Notes: generated by a model not told the origin, from the sequence alone. A stretch of 64,000 nucleotides of DNA from Streptomyces sp. SUK 48 (GCF_009650765.1 NZ_CP045740.1:7168001-7232000); one strand, 5' to 3'; positions 18,337-27,194 are shown, counted from the first letter of the stretch. Program-made: numbers and translations.

Positions 18337-19551
18337 ATGACCACCTTCCACGTCGACTCCGAGGCCGGCCGGCTGCGCCAGGTCATCCTGCACCGGCCCG
18401 GGCTCGAACTCTCCCGGCTCACCCCGCGCAACGTCGACGCGCTGCTCTTCGACGACATCCTGTGGGCGAAGCGGGCCCGCGAGGAGCACGACGCCTTCGC
18501 CCAGGCGCTGCGCGACCACGGGACCCGCGTGCACTACTTCACCGACCTGCTCGCCCAGAGCCTCGACATCCCCGGCGCCCGCGACTGGCTCCTCGACCGC
18601 GTGGTGACCGTCGCCACCGTCGGCCCGGCGCTGGTCGAACCGGTACGCGAACTGTGCGCGGGCATCGACGGCGCGACCCTCGCCGCGTACCTCATCGGCG
18701 GCCTGCTCAAGAGCGACCTGCCGCTCGCCAGCCCGCACAGCCTGGTCTGGAACGCCCTGGGCGAGGAGGACTTCGCCCTCGCCCCGCTGCCCAACCACCT
18801 CTTCCCGCGCGACAACTCCTGCTGGATCTACGACCGGTTGTCCATCAACCCGATGGCCAAGGCGGCCCGGCGGCGCGAGAGCCTGCACGCCGAGACCGTC
18901 TACCGGTTCCACCCGCTGTTCGCCGCCCAGGCACCCCGGCCGATCCTGGACGGACCGGTGGGCACCCTGGAGGGCGGCGACGTCCATGTGCTCGGCAACG
19001 GGGCCGTGATGGTCGGCATGGGGGAGCGCACCACCGCCCAGGCCGTGGAGAACCTGGCCGCCCGGTTGTTCGCCGCCGGAACGGCCGCCAAGGTGATCGC
19101 GGTCCAACTCCCGCCCCAGCGTGCCTATATGCATCTGGACACCGTGCTCACCATGGTCGACCGGGACGCCTTCGTGGTCTACCCGGGCCTCGCCGACTCC
19201 CTGCGCTCGTGGACCCTCACGCCCAGCGACGCCCGCCCGGTCCGCTTCGCGGTCACCCCGAACCCGGACCTCGCGACCGCCCTCGCCGAGGCTCTCGGCC
19301 TCGACAAGGTGCGGATGCTGTCCGCGCCGCAGGACATCCGGGGCGCCGAACGCGAACAGTGGGACGACGGCAGCAACTTCCTCGCCCTGGAACCCGGTGT
19401 CGTCGTCGGCTACGAGCGCAACGTCACCACCAACACCTATCTGCGCAAGCAGGGCATCGAGATCGTCACCGTCGCCGGCGCCGAACTCGGCCGCGGCCGC
19501 GGCGGCCCGCGCTGCATGAGCTGCCCGATCGAACGCGACCCGGTCGCCTGA
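18337..19551 (+). CDS. arcA: Arginine deiminase
   Basis: ATG 18337, preceded by GAAGGAA, gives 404 aa, the usual length. [20 protein letters not shown] opens the protein; LFPRDNS (about residue 157), EGGDVHVLG (about 213), HLDTVLTM (His about 266) and the C-terminal [10 protein letters not shown] supply the catalytic set, with the nucleophile most likely Cys393 of the first C in CMSC. The enzyme hydrolyses arginine to citrulline and ammonia, the first step of ATP generation from arginine. The gene lies 74 bp behind the antiporter and 22 bp before arcB. Confidence 0.96.
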   Translation: MTTFHVDSEAGRLRQVILHRPGLELSRLTPRNVDALLFDDILWAKRAREEHDAFAQALRDHGTRVHYFTDLLAQSLDIPGARDWLLDRVVTVATVGPALVEPVRELCAGIDGATLAAYLIGGLLKSDLPLASPHSLVWNALGEEDFALAPLPNHLFPRDNSCWIYDRLSINPMAKAARRRESLHAETVYRFHPLFAAQAPRPILDGPVGTLEGGDVHVLGNGAVMVGMGERTTAQAVENLAARLFAAGTAAKVIAVQLPPQRAYMHLDTVLTMVDRDAFVVYPGLADSLRSWTLTPSDARPVRFAVTPNPDLATALAEALGLDKVRMLSAPQDIRGAEREQWDDGSNFLALEPGVVVGYERNVTTNTYLRKQGIEIVTVAGAELGRGRGGPRCMSCPIERDPVA

Positions 19552-19573
19552 CACTTCCCCGAGGACACCACAG

Positions 19574-20596
19574 ATGACCATCGACCTGCGAGGCCGCTCC
19601 TACCTGAGCGAACTCGACTTCACCGCCGCCGAGACCGGCCACCTCCTCGACCTCGCCGCCGGTCTCAAGGCGGCCCGGCGGGCCGGCGCCGAACAGCCCC
19701 GGCTGACCGGCAGGCAGCTCGCGCTGATCTTCGAGAAGACCTCCACCCGCACCCGCTGCGCCTTCGAGGTCGCCGCCCGCGAGCAGGGCGCCGCCACCAC
19801 CTACCTCGGCCCCGGGGACACCCACCTCGGCGGCAAGGAGTCCGTCGCCGACACCGCCCGCGTCCTCGGCCGGATGTTCGACGGCATCGAGTACCGGGGC
19901 TCCGCCCAGACCGTCGTGGGCGAACTCGCCGCCTCCTCCGGCGTCCCCGTCTACAACGGCCTGACCGACACCGCGCACCCCACCCAGAGCCTGTGCGACG
20001 TGTTCACCATGCGCGAGCACAGCGCCAAGCCGCTCGCCGACATCGCCTACTGCTATCTCGGCGACGCCCGCAACAACATGGGCAACTCGCTGCTCTCCAT
20101 GGGCGCCCTGCTCGGCATGGACGTCCGGATCGCCGCCCCGCGCGCCCTGTGGCCCGCCGCCGAACTGGTCGCCACCTGCCGGGCACGGGCCGAGCGCAGC
20201 GGGGCCCGGATCACCCTCACCGAGGACGTCGGGACGGCCGTACGCGGCGCCGACTTCCTGCACACCGACGTCTGGGTCTCCATGGGGGAGCCCGCCGAGA
20301 CCTGGAAGGAACGCATCGACCTGCTGCTGCCCTACCAAGTGAACGCCGAGACGCTGGCCGCGACCGGCAACCCCGACGTCGCCTTCATGCACTGCCTGCC
20401 CGCCCTGCACGACGACCGCACCCGCCTCGGCCGCGAACTGCGCGACACCTACGGCCTGACCGGCCTGGAGGTCACCGACGAGGTGTTCTCCGCGCCCCGC
20501 TCGCTCGTCTTCGACCAGGCGGAGAACCGGCTGCACACCATCAAGGCGGTCCTCGTCGCCACCCTGGCGGACCGGCCCGGCACCGTGGAGGGCTGA
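19574..20596 (+). CDS. arcB: Ornithine carbamoyltransferase, catabolic
   Basis: The 340-aa protein shows the carbamoyl-phosphate loop STRTR (about residue 57), AHPTQSLCD (about 134), the ornithine-loop HCLPA (about 273) and the expected VTDEVF near the end. In this operon it should run in reverse, splitting citrulline with phosphate into ornithine and carbamoyl phosphate. The operon order and the absence of arginine biosynthesis genes support the catabolic assignment; the sequence alone cannot exclude the anabolic form. Only 3 bp separate it from arcC. Confidence 0.95.
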   Translation: MTIDLRGRSYLSELDFTAAETGHLLDLAAGLKAARRAGAEQPRLTGRQLALIFEKTSTRTRCAFEVAAREQGAATTYLGPGDTHLGGKESVADTARVLGRMFDGIEYRGSAQTVVGELAASSGVPVYNGLTDTAHPTQSLCDVFTMREHSAKPLADIAYCYLGDARNNMGNSLLSMGALLGMDVRIAAPRALWPAAELVATCRARAERSGARITLTEDVGTAVRGADFLHTDVWVSMGEPAETWKERIDLLLPYQVNAETLAATGNPDVAFMHCLPALHDDRTRLGRELRDTYGLTGLEVTDEVFSAPRSLVFDQAENRLHTIKAVLVATLADRPGTVEG

Positions 20597-20599
20597 CCG

Positions 20600-21511
20600 A
20601 TGCGCCTCGTCATCGCCCTCGGCGGCAACGCGCTGCTGCACCGCGGCGAACGCCCCGACGCCGCCGTCCAGCAGGCCAACATCGACCGGGTGGCCCTCGC
20701 CGTCGCCGCCCTCGCCCAGGACCACGAGGTCGTCGTCACCCACGGCAACGGCCCCCAGATCGGGCTGCTCGCCATGGAGAGCGCGGCCGACGCCGCGCTG
20801 AGCGCCCCCTACCCGCTGGACCTGCTCGGGGCGCAGACCCAGGGCATGATCGGCTCCCTGCTGGCGCGCGCCCTGTACGACGCGCTGCCCGGCCGGCGGG
20901 TCGCCGCCCTCGTCACCCACACCCAGGTACGGGCCGACGACCCCGCCTTCGGGCACCCGGAGAAGTTCATCGGCCAGGTCTACCCGGCGGAGACCGCCCG
21001 CGCGCTCTCCCGCGAACGGGGCTGGCACATCGCCCGGGACACCACCGGGTGGCGCCGCGTGGTGCCCTCCCCGGCGCCCGAGCGGATCATGGAGACCGGC
21101 ACCGTGCAGGACCTGCTGGGCCTCGGCACCCTCGTGGTCTGCGCCGGGGGCGGCGGCGTCCCGGTCGTGGACGGCGCGCGCGGCGGGCTGCGCGGGGTGG
21201 AGGCCGTCGTCGACAAGGACCTGACCGCGGCGCTCCTCGCGGAGGACCTCAAGGCGGACTTCCTGCTGATCCTCACCGATGTGCCGCATGTGTACGCCGA
21301 CTTCGGCGGCCCCCACCAGCGTCCCCTCCTGGAGGCCACGCCCGCCGAACTGCGCTCCGGCGACTTCCCGGCCGGCTCCATGGGCCCGAAGACGGAGGCG
21401 GCGGCCCGGTTCGTGGAACGCACCGGCGGCCTCGCCGCGATCGGCGCCCTCGACGCGGCGTACGAGATCGTGCGCGGCAGGGCGGGCACGCTGGTACGAC
21501 CCGAGCCGTGA
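20600..21511 (+). CDS. arcC: Carbamate kinase
   Basis: The 303-aa protein opens MRLVIALGGNALL, the amino acid kinase family phosphate loop, and continues with THGNGPQIG, AQTQGMIG, VVPSPAPE and CAGGGGVPV, all typical of carbamate kinase. It transfers phosphate from carbamoyl phosphate to ADP and so yields the ATP of the pathway. It is the last gene of the arc operon, starting 3 bp after arcB. A hairpin at 21534-21568 follows. Confidence 0.95.
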   Translation: MRLVIALGGNALLHRGERPDAAVQQANIDRVALAVAALAQDHEVVVTHGNGPQIGLLAMESAADAALSAPYPLDLLGAQTQGMIGSLLARALYDALPGRRVAALVTHTQVRADDPAFGHPEKFIGQVYPAETARALSRERGWHIARDTTGWRRVVPSPAPERIMETGTVQDLLGLGTLVVCAGGGGVPVVDGARGGLRGVEAVVDKDLTAALLAEDLKADFLLILTDVPHVYADFGGPHQRPLLEATPAELRSGDFPAGSMGPKTEAAARFVERTGGLAAIGALDAAYEIVRGRAGTLVRPEP

Positions 21512-21533
21512 CGAAGCCCCGTCCCCGGCTCCC

Positions 21534-21568
21534 CGCACCGGTGTGCCGCCCAACGGCCCACTGGTGCG
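21534..21568. terminator. Hairpin between arcC and the converging phosphatase gene
   Basis: CGCACC, a G, and GTG at 21534-21543 pair with CAC, a T, and GGTGCG at 21559-21568, giving ten pairs with one G-T across a 15-nt loop. Its place between two convergent genes suits a shared terminator. Confidence 0.5.
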
Positions 21569-21575
21569 CGGGCGT

Positions 21576-23519
21576 TCACAGTTTCAGCGTGAACCAGGTC
21601 GTCTTGCCCTCGTCGGTCGGCCGTACTCCCCAGCCGTCGGCGAGCGTGCGGACCAGGAACAGGCCGCGCCCGGACTCCTCGTCACCCGCGGCGTGCCGGG
21701 GCTGGGGCAGGTGCGGGCTGCGGTCGCTGACCTCGACGGTGAGGTCCGTGGCCGTACGGCACAGCCGCAGCCCCACCGGGCCCTCGGCGTGCTGCACCGC
21801 GTTGGTGAGGGTCTCCGACAGCAGCAGGAGCGCGTCGTCGGCCGGTGCGGGACACTCCCACGAGATCAGCGTCCGGCGCAGGAAGGCCCGGCCCTCGGGA
21901 ACCGAGGCGGGGGCGGCGGGCAGCTCGGTGGTGACGGCGGCCAGCGGCGCCGCCGGGAGCCGCGCGAACAGCAGGGTCACGTCGTCGTCATGGCCGTCCA
22001 CGTCCGGCAGCAGCTCGGCGAGCACATGGTCGGCGGCCGCCTCCAGGCTCGTGGAGCGCGGGAAGAACGTGTCCAGGACGGTGGTGAGTTCACCGAGGCG
22101 CGCCTCGATGTCACTGCCCGGTGTCTCGATCAGACCGTCGGTGTACAGCACGAGCGTGGCGCCCGGGGAGATGTCGAACGCCGCGTGCTCGTACAGCACT
22201 CCGCCCACCCCGAGCGGCGCGTTGACCGGCGCGGGCAGCGCCCGGACACCCTCCCAGGGGCCGACGACGAGGGTGGGCAGATGCCCGGCGGAGCAGACGG
22301 TGACGGTGCCCGCGTCCGGGGCGATGACCAGATAGCAGCAGGTGACCAGCTGGTCCGGCACGTCCAGGTCGCCGACCACGGTGTCCAGGGCCTGCATCAA
22401 CTGGCGCGGCTGCATCCCCGTCTTGGCGAGCGCGTGCGCGGCCGAGCGCAGCTGCCCCATCACGGCGGCCGCCTCCAGGCCGCGGCCCATCACATCGCCG
22501 ATGAGGACACCGACCCGGCCCGCGCCCAGCGGTATCAGGTCGAACCAGTCGCCGCCGACACCGGCGCCCTGGGTGGCGGGCCGGTAGCGGCTCGCGGTGT
22601 CCAGGCCGGGCAGCGCGGGCGGGGTGCCCATCAGGCTGCGCTGGAGGGTCAGGGCGATGTGCCGCTGCTGCTCCAGCAGGGCGGTCAGCTCCGCCTCCAC
22701 CTGCTTGCGGTCGCTGATGTCCCGCACGATCGCGCACGCCCCGACGACCTTGCCCGCGGTGTCCCGGGTCGGCCACAGCGTGACGTCGACATCCAGCAGC
22801 GACCCGTCCTTGGTGACCCGCAGCGTCTCGAAGTGCTCGACCTTCTCGCCGTGGCGCAGGCGTTCGAGCAACGCCCAGATGTCGTCCTGGAGTTCGGTGG
22901 GCGCGAGCATGGAGACGTGCCGTCCCATGACCTCCTCGGCGGTGTAGCCGTACAGCTCGGTGGCGGCCGCGTTCCAGTACGTGATCTCGCCGGCGAGGGT
23001 CTTGGCGAGGATGGCGTCCTGGGAGGACTCCACCAGCGCGGCGAGTTCGTTGATCCGGGCCTCGGCCGCCTTGCGGTCGCTGACGTCGCGCACCGCGGCG
23101 GAGACCAGCAGCCCGTCCGCCGTCTCCAGCGGGCTCAGGCTGATCTCGACGGGGAACTCGCTGCCGTCCTTGCGTAGTCCGTGCAGTTCGAGCCCCGCGC
23201 CCATGGGGCGCACCTGCCGGTTGGCCGCGTAGCCGTCGCGGTGCCGGGTGTGGTGGGCGCGGAAGCGGTGCGGCACGAGCAACTCGACGGGCCGGCCCAG
23301 CAGTTCCTCGCGGCGGTAGCCGAACAGGGCCTCGGTCTGGGCGTTGACGAGCCGGATGACGCCGGTGTCGTCGACGATCACCATGGCGTCCGGCGCCGCC
23401 TCCAGCAGCCCCCGGAACCGCTCCTCGGCACCGCTCTGCGCCAAGGGGGCTCCGCACCGGCACCGCTGGAGGACCGCGGGACCCGCCGCACGGGCCGGAT
23501 CGTCCACGCAAGCATTCAT
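21576..23519 (-). CDS. PAS-PAS-SpoIIE phosphatase-HATPase protein (partner-switching regulator)
   Basis: The 647-aa protein has two PAS domains (about residues 30-150 and 155-275: [31 protein letters not shown]), a SpoIIE/PP2C phosphatase (about 300-515, with [43 protein letters not shown]) and a C-terminal GHKL anti-sigma kinase-type domain (about 525-645, with [13 protein letters not shown] and GRGLFLVR). It can therefore both dephosphorylate an anti-sigma antagonist and, in principle, bind or phosphorylate one, with the PAS domains sensing a ligand or redox state. No sigma factor or antagonist gene is adjacent. The neighbouring arc, usp and hpf genes suggest an energy or oxygen signal. Confidence 0.92.
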   Translation of the reverse strand: MNACVDDPARAAGPAVLQRCRCGAPLAQSGAEERFRGLLEAAPDAMVIVDDTGVIRLVNAQTEALFGYRREELLGRPVELLVPHRFRAHHTRHRDGYAANRQVRPMGAGLELHGLRKDGSEFPVEISLSPLETADGLLVSAAVRDVSDRKAAEARINELAALVESSQDAILAKTLAGEITYWNAAATELYGYTAEEVMGRHVSMLAPTELQDDIWALLERLRHGEKVEHFETLRVTKDGSLLDVDVTLWPTRDTAGKVVGACAIVRDISDRKQVEAELTALLEQQRHIALTLQRSLMGTPPALPGLDTASRYRPATQGAGVGGDWFDLIPLGAGRVGVLIGDVMGRGLEAAAVMGQLRSAAHALAKTGMQPRQLMQALDTVVGDLDVPDQLVTCCYLVIAPDAGTVTVCSAGHLPTLVVGPWEGVRALPAPVNAPLGVGGVLYEHAAFDISPGATLVLYTDGLIETPGSDIEARLGELTTVLDTFFPRSTSLEAAADHVLAELLPDVDGHDDDVTLLFARLPAAPLAAVTTELPAAPASVPEGRAFLRRTLISWECPAPADDALLLLSETLTNAVQHAEGPVGLRLCRTATDLTVEVSDRSPHLPQPRHAAGDEESGRGLFLVRTLADGWGVRPTDEGKTTWFTLKL

Positions 23520-23690
23520 ATCTACCCCGCCATGTCGCTCGTGATGCTACGGACATCCCAGCGCAACCGGCCTCCCACCGCCGTGACTTGTCGCGTCCTG
23601 GCCGGAACACATCCCCGCGGCGGACGAACCCGTGCAGAACCGGTCCCGGTCCGAGCACAAGCGGTCGCCTCCGCCCTGGTGGCCGCCCCA

Positions 23691-23706
23691 GGGGCCGGTC
23701 GGCCCC
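23691..23706. promoter_or_regulatory. 16-bp palindrome upstream of usp (DevR/OsdR-like box)
   Basis: GGGGCCG, GT, CGGCCCC: perfect 7-bp arms around two bases, centred about 105 bp upstream of the usp start. The inner 14 bases GGGCCGGTCGGCCC fit GGGNCGNNCGNCCC, also met at 16700 and 25273. From memory this resembles boxes proposed for the dormancy regulator OsdR/DevR in Streptomyces. It could also act on the divergent phosphatase gene, 172 bp away. Confidence 0.55.
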
Positions 23707-23802
23707 GGACGGGGGACCTGAGGGCCCTGCCGGTCCGGGGCCGCCGCGACGAGGCTTGAGCCGATCCCGGAGGGGATCTTTCGACAACAGGAGGTGGACG
23801 TC

Positions 23803-24672
23803 ATGTCCCGCACCGTCACCGTGGGCCTCGACGGCTCCCCCGAGAGCCGTACCGCCGCCGAGTGGGCGGCGGGCGAGGCGCGGCTGCGCGGTCTGCCGCT
23901 GCGCCTGGTGCACGTGTGGGAGCCGGTGACGGAGACCATGGCGCAGGATCCGGTCATCGGCGTGGCGACCCAGCGGCACTGGACCGAGCGGATCCCGCGC
24001 GAGACGGCCGAGGAACTGCGGCTGCGCCACCCCGACCTGGAGATCCGCTCCGAGCACCAGGACGGCTTCCCGGCCGAGCTGCTCGCGGAGGCCGCCGAGG
24101 AGTCCGAGCTGCTCGTGCTCGGCTCGCGGGGCCTCGGCCGGGTCGGCGGCTACCTCGTCGGCTCCGTCGGTTTCTCGGTGGTCGCGCGGGCCGGCCGCCC
24201 CGTGGTCCTCGTGCGGTCCGGCTGGAAGCCCGACGGCGACGCCCCCGAGGGCCCGGTCGTCCTCGGCGTCGACACCACCGCGCCGGACGACACGGTGTTC
24301 GCGTTCGCCTTCGAGGAGGCCGAGCGGCGCGGGACCTCGGTACGGGCCGTGCGCACCTGGTCCATGCCGCCGTACTACGTCTACGGCTTCGCCGCCGACC
24401 CCACCTTCGACCAGGAGTGGTCGCTCCAGGAGGAGTCCGCGCTCACCGAGGTGCTCACGCCGTGGCGGCGGAAGTACCCCGCGGTCGAGGTCACCGAGGA
24501 GTGCGGGTACGGGAGCGCCTCGCTGCACCTGGTCGAGGCATCGCACGGTGCCGGACTCGTGGTCGTCGGCCGGCGCCGCCGCCCCGCGTCGTTCGGCACC
24601 CACATCGGTCCGGTGACGCATGCGGTGCTGCACCACGCGATGGCGCCGGTGGTGGTGGTGCCGCACGACTGA
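23803..24672 (+). CDS. Universal stress protein, tandem Usp domains
   Basis: ATG 23803 is chosen because a full AGGAGGT lies seven bases upstream; a GTG inside that site at 23794 is unlikely. The 289-aa protein has two Usp domains (about residues 3-142 and 150-288). The first keeps the ATP-binding pattern as GSRGLGRVGGYLVGSVGFSV followed by PVVLV; the second has VVGRRRRP and a terminal PVVVVPHD, a more degenerate version. Tandem Usp proteins of this size accompany oxygen- and growth-arrest regulons in actinobacteria. The palindrome at 23691 and the neighbouring hpf gene support such control. Confidence 0.92.
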   Translation: MSRTVTVGLDGSPESRTAAEWAAGEARLRGLPLRLVHVWEPVTETMAQDPVIGVATQRHWTERIPRETAEELRLRHPDLEIRSEHQDGFPAELLAEAAEESELLVLGSRGLGRVGGYLVGSVGFSVVARAGRPVVLVRSGWKPDGDAPEGPVVLGVDTTAPDDTVFAFAFEEAERRGTSVRAVRTWSMPPYYVYGFAADPTFDQEWSLQEESALTEVLTPWRRKYPAVEVTEECGYGSASLHLVEASHGAGLVVVGRRRRPASFGTHIGPVTHAVLHHAMAPVVVVPHD

Positions 24673-24694
24673 GGGTGACGGACAGGAACTGCGG

Positions 24695-24728
24695 CGCGCC
24701 CCACCCGGGTTGGTCCGGGTGGGGCGCG
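24695..24728 (+). terminator. Strong terminator after usp
   Basis: A 14-bp perfect stem, CGCGCCCCACCCGG at 24695-24708 with CCGGGTGGGGCGCG at 24715-24728, closes a GTTGGT loop 22 bp after the usp stop. It is the strongest hairpin on that side. Confidence 0.85.
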
Positions 24729-24749
24729 TGGGGTTGTGCGTGGCATACG

Positions 24750-24783
24750 GCCTCGGCGCCTCGAGATGTCGAGGCGCCGAGGC
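24750..24783 (-). terminator. Strong terminator after hpf-like gene
   Basis: A 15-bp perfect stem, GCCTCGGCGCCTCGA at 24750-24764 with its complement at 24769-24783, encloses the tetraloop GATG. It lies 17 bp beyond the stop codon of the minus-strand hpf-like gene. With the hairpin at 24695 it forms a back-to-back terminator pair that insulates the two converging stress genes. Confidence 0.85.
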
Positions 24784-24800
24784 GCTGATCTACTGGCAGT

Positions 24801-25190
24801 TCACGTCTCCTCGCCGCCTCGCCACGGGGGCGGCGTCGCCGTCCCGCGGGTGCAGTGCGCGCGGTGGGCGACCCGGTCGGTGCGGCTGCGCAGGCGGTCC
24901 TGGAGACGGTCGGCGAGTTCGCGGGCGCTGTGCTCACGGGCGTGGACGACGACGAGGTAGTGGCCCACCCGGATCTCGGCGCCGGCGGTCCAGGGCTGTC
25001 CCGCGTGAGCGGCGGGCGCCCTGCCGATCCGGATCTCGCCGCTCACGGGCGGCAGTCCCGGCCGGCCGAGCACGGTGTCCACCTTCTCCCGGAGATAGGC
25101 GAGGTCCTCTTCGGACATCGCGCTGTCGGCCCGTACCCGGACGGCGACGGCGGTCTCGTGGGCGCGGACGCCGGTGTGCCTGGCAGTCAT
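24801..25190 (-). CDS. HPF/RaiA-type ribosome-associated protein (short)
   Basis: ATG 25190 follows AAGGAGTGGAGCAC, a good ribosome binding site, and gives 129 aa. VAVRVRADSAMSEEDLAYLREKVDTVL, in two parts, then ISEIRIGR-like and YLVVVHAREHSARELADRLQDRLR match the beta-alpha-beta-beta-beta-alpha pattern of ribosome hibernation factors of the RaiA/short-HPF kind. The protein is short, and the basic C-terminal tail (RSRTDRVAHRAHCTRG) would favour rRNA binding. It probably protects idle ribosomes. A GGGCCGGCCGACCC box lies about 83 bp upstream. Confidence 0.78.
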   Translation of the reverse strand: MTARHTGVRAHETAVAVRVRADSAMSEEDLAYLREKVDTVLGRPGLPPVSGEIRIGRAPAAHAGQPWTAGAEIRVGHYLVVVHAREHSARELADRLQDRLRSRTDRVAHRAHCTRGTATPPPWRGGEET

Positions 25191-25272
25191 GTGCTCCACT
25201 CCTTCTGATCGGTGCGTGCTGATCGTTCGGTGCAGCGCACCCAGCGTCCTCCGTGCGCCGCCCCGCGGCCCA

Positions 25273-25286
25273 GGGCCGGCCGACCC
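25273..25286. promoter_or_regulatory. 14-bp near-palindrome upstream of hpf-like gene
   Basis: GGGCCGGCCGACCC fits GGGNCGNNCGNCCC with one asymmetric base. It lies about 83 bp upstream of the hpf-like start, at nearly the same distance as the box before usp, and 164 bp before the divergent FAD-subunit gene. A shared regulator is inferred. Confidence 0.5.
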
Positions 25287-25449
25287 GGGGTCCTGGGCCA
25301 GGTGGTCCCGCCCACCGGACCCGCCGTCAAAATCCAGCCAGCTCTCCTTGAATCGGCATACGTCGAGGGCCGTGCTGGTGTGAGCCCTGGACGCGCCCCC
25401 GCGTACGCGAGCAGACTGCGGTCTCCCCGAGGAAGGCAGGTCGGTCGCC

Positions 25450-26178
25450 ATGCTGTTGCGTCTGCCCACGTCCGTGTCCGAAGCGCAGGAGTGCCTGGCC
25501 GAGGGGGCCGTCCCGGTCGGCGGGGCGACGCTGGTGTGGGCCACGTGGCAGCGCGAGGGATTCCCCGAACTGGCCATGTCGCTCAGGCAGTTGCCGCAGG
25601 CCAACGTCATCGGGCCGGAGACGCTGGGTGCCGCCGTGCTGCTCGGGCGGGTCGACGACCGGGTGCCGGACGTGCTGCGCCGCGCGGCCGGCACGGTGGG
25701 TACCGGGGCGGTGCGCCGCGCGGCGACGGTCGGCGGCAACCTCGTGGGCAGCGCGCTGCGTTGTCTGCTGCCGGCCGCGCTGGCCCTCGACGCCCGGGCC
25801 ACGGTGCTGGAGTCCGACGGCGTCCGCGAGACGGATCTGGCCGAAGTCGTCGCGAAACGGCCCCTGTTGCTCGGTCTGCACTGGCGTGCCCCGCTCGCCT
25901 GCGCCTACCGCAAACTCCCCGCCGACGCCGGCGGCCCGCCGCCCCTCGTGGTGGCCTCGGCACTGCACACGGGCGACGGCGCGGGCGGCGGTGCGGGGTA
26001 CGCCGTCCGGGTCGCCGTACGGGACGGCTACGAGGTGTTCGAGGGCGCCGCCGTCCCCGGTGCCGACGCCGAGGAGACCCTGGAGGCCCTGCGCGCCACC
26101 GCCCTCGGCGATCTGCCCGCCGCCGCGTGGCGGGTCGTACGTCCCCAGGTGCTCGACCTGCTGGCGCGCGAGCGGTAG
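25450..26178 (+). CDS. Orphan FAD-binding subunit of molybdenum hydroxylase type (CoxM-like)
   Basis: The 242-aa protein carries GAVPVGGATLVWATW near residue 20, which replaces the usual GGTSL/GGQSL flavin loop, and the diagnostic RRAATVGGNLVGSALRCLLP (about residues 93-112), where TVGGNL contacts the FAD. A CO dehydrogenase flavoprotein C-terminal-like region follows. It is shorter than the usual 280-300 aa. The normal partners, a 2Fe-2S subunit and a large molybdopterin subunit, are absent from the window, so it may work with a distant enzyme or alone as a flavoprotein. Confidence 0.8.
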   Translation: MLLRLPTSVSEAQECLAEGAVPVGGATLVWATWQREGFPELAMSLRQLPQANVIGPETLGAAVLLGRVDDRVPDVLRRAAGTVGTGAVRRAATVGGNLVGSALRCLLPAALALDARATVLESDGVRETDLAEVVAKRPLLLGLHWRAPLACAYRKLPADAGGPPPLVVASALHTGDGAGGGAGYAVRVAVRDGYEVFEGAAVPGADAEETLEALRATALGDLPAAAWRVVRPQVLDLLARER

Positions 26179-26245
26179 TCCAGCGGCCCGTTCCACCCGC
26201 CCGCCGGGGCGCCATCTGATGCGGCGGGGGCGTCCGTCCTCGGGA

Positions 26246-26617
26246 TCAGTCCCCGTGGACGGTGAGCCGGTAGCCCTCGGGGCCGGTGAAGGAGAAGGAC
26301 GGGCCGAACGGGGTCGTCTGGAGCGGGGTGACGCCCTCCGTGCCCTGCGCGACCAGCTGCTCGCGCAGGGCCGGGGCGTCGGTGGTGCGCAGCCACAGGG
26401 CGACGCCGAGGCCGGGGTGCCCGGCACCGTCCAGGTCGACGCCGGGCAGCGGCTCGCGGACGGCAAACGGGATCGGGCTGGTGGCGAAGACGACCGCGTT
26501 CGCTGGTCCGCCCGGCGCCCGCCGCAGTCCGAGCCGCTCCTCGAAGAAGGCGGCCGCAGCCGGTACGTCCCTCACCTGGAGGGCGATGAAATCAGGGCCT
26601 TCGACGGTGGCGGTCAT
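26246..26617 (-). CDS. VOC (glyoxalase/bleomycin-resistance fold) protein
   Basis: ATG 26617 gives 123 aa: GPDFIALQVRDVPAAAAFFE and GLRRAPGGPANAVVFAT form the first beta-alpha-beta-beta-beta unit, and GVALWLRTTD with FSFTGPEGYRLTVHGD the second. The final GPEGYRLTVHG is the usual metal or substrate strand. The protein probably binds or modifies a small electrophile or antibiotic. It is divergent from the MarR gene, and its own promoter (TTGACA, 18 bp, TACGGT on the minus strand) is framed by two MarR-type operators. Confidence 0.85.
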   Translation of the reverse strand: MTATVEGPDFIALQVRDVPAAAAFFEERLGLRRAPGGPANAVVFATSPIPFAVREPLPGVDLDGAGHPGLGVALWLRTTDAPALREQLVAQGTEGVTPLQTTPFGPSFSFTGPEGYRLTVHGD

Positions 26618-26650
26618 GGTGACTCCCAAGGGTGGTCTGTCGGTGTGTGT

Positions 26651-26668
26651 ATGTCAGAACTTTGACAT
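26651..26668. promoter_or_regulatory. MarR operator 1
   Basis: ATGTCA, six bases, TGACAT: perfect 6-bp arms. It is placed just downstream of the predicted VOC transcription start and contains a TTGACA (26662-26667) that could be the -35 box of marR. Confidence 0.75.
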
Positions 26669-26673
26669 GACCG

Positions 26674-26708
26674 ACCGTAGGCCGTCGGCCTTGGGTATGT
26701 CAAAATGC
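26674..26708 (-). promoter_or_regulatory. VOC promoter
   Basis: On the minus strand TTGACA (26707-26702, inside operator 2) is followed after 18 bp by TACGGT, a TANNNT -10 box. Transcription would start near operator 1. Binding of MarR at either operator should block this promoter. Confidence 0.55.
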
Positions 26709-26714
26709 TGACAT
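26697..26714. promoter_or_regulatory. MarR operator 2
   Basis: The same ATGTCA, six bases, TGACAT as operator 1, 46 bp away centre to centre. Its right arm includes the first bases of the marR start codon, so binding would repress marR itself. No ribosome binding site fits between, which suggests the marR message has little or no leader. Confidence 0.75.
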
Positions 26715-27174
26715 GGAAGATCGAGCGCCCGTCCCCGCGCCCCATCCGGCGCGGGACGTCACCGAACACGTGGGATACCGACTGAAGAAGGCTTCGGCCG
26801 CGCTGCGCGGCGCCATGGACCGGGCGTTGCGCGAGCACGGCCTCACCGTCCCGCAGTACTCCTGCCTGGAACTCCTCGATGAACGGCCCGGCCTGTCCAA
26901 CGCCGATCTCGCCCGCGGCACCTTCGTCACCCGGCAGTCGGCCAACGTCGTCCTGCGCGGCCTGAAGGAGGCCGGGCTGATCACTCAGGCGGCCAGTACC
27001 GACCACGGCCGGGCCCTGCCGGTCCACCTCACCGCCGCCGGGCAGGAGCGGCTGCACGCCGCGCGCGGTGCGGTGTACGCCGTCGAGGAGCGCATGATCG
27101 AGGGCATCCCCGCGCGCCGGCTCTCGGCGCTGCTGGCCGACCTCGACACGATGACCGGCAACCTGGAGGCGTGA
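26713..27174 (+). CDS. MarR family transcriptional regulator
   Basis: A 153-aa protein: DVTEHVGYRLKKASAALRGA forms the dimer helix, VPQYSCLELLDERPGLSNADLARGTFVTRQSANVVLRGLKEAGLI (about residues 48-93) is the winged helix-turn-helix, and the recognition helix is TRQSANVVLRGL. No conserved redox Cys pair is present, though Cys57 lies in the DNA-binding domain. The two identical palindromes in the divergent region make repression of itself and of the VOC gene very likely. The inducer is unknown. Confidence 0.92.
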   Translation: MEDRAPVPAPHPARDVTEHVGYRLKKASAALRGAMDRALREHGLTVPQYSCLELLDERPGLSNADLARGTFVTRQSANVVLRGLKEAGLITQAASTDHGRALPVHLTAAGQERLHAARGAVYAVEERMIEGIPARRLSALLADLDTMTGNLEA

Positions 27175-27194
27175 CCGCCCGGCGGGGCAGGCGG

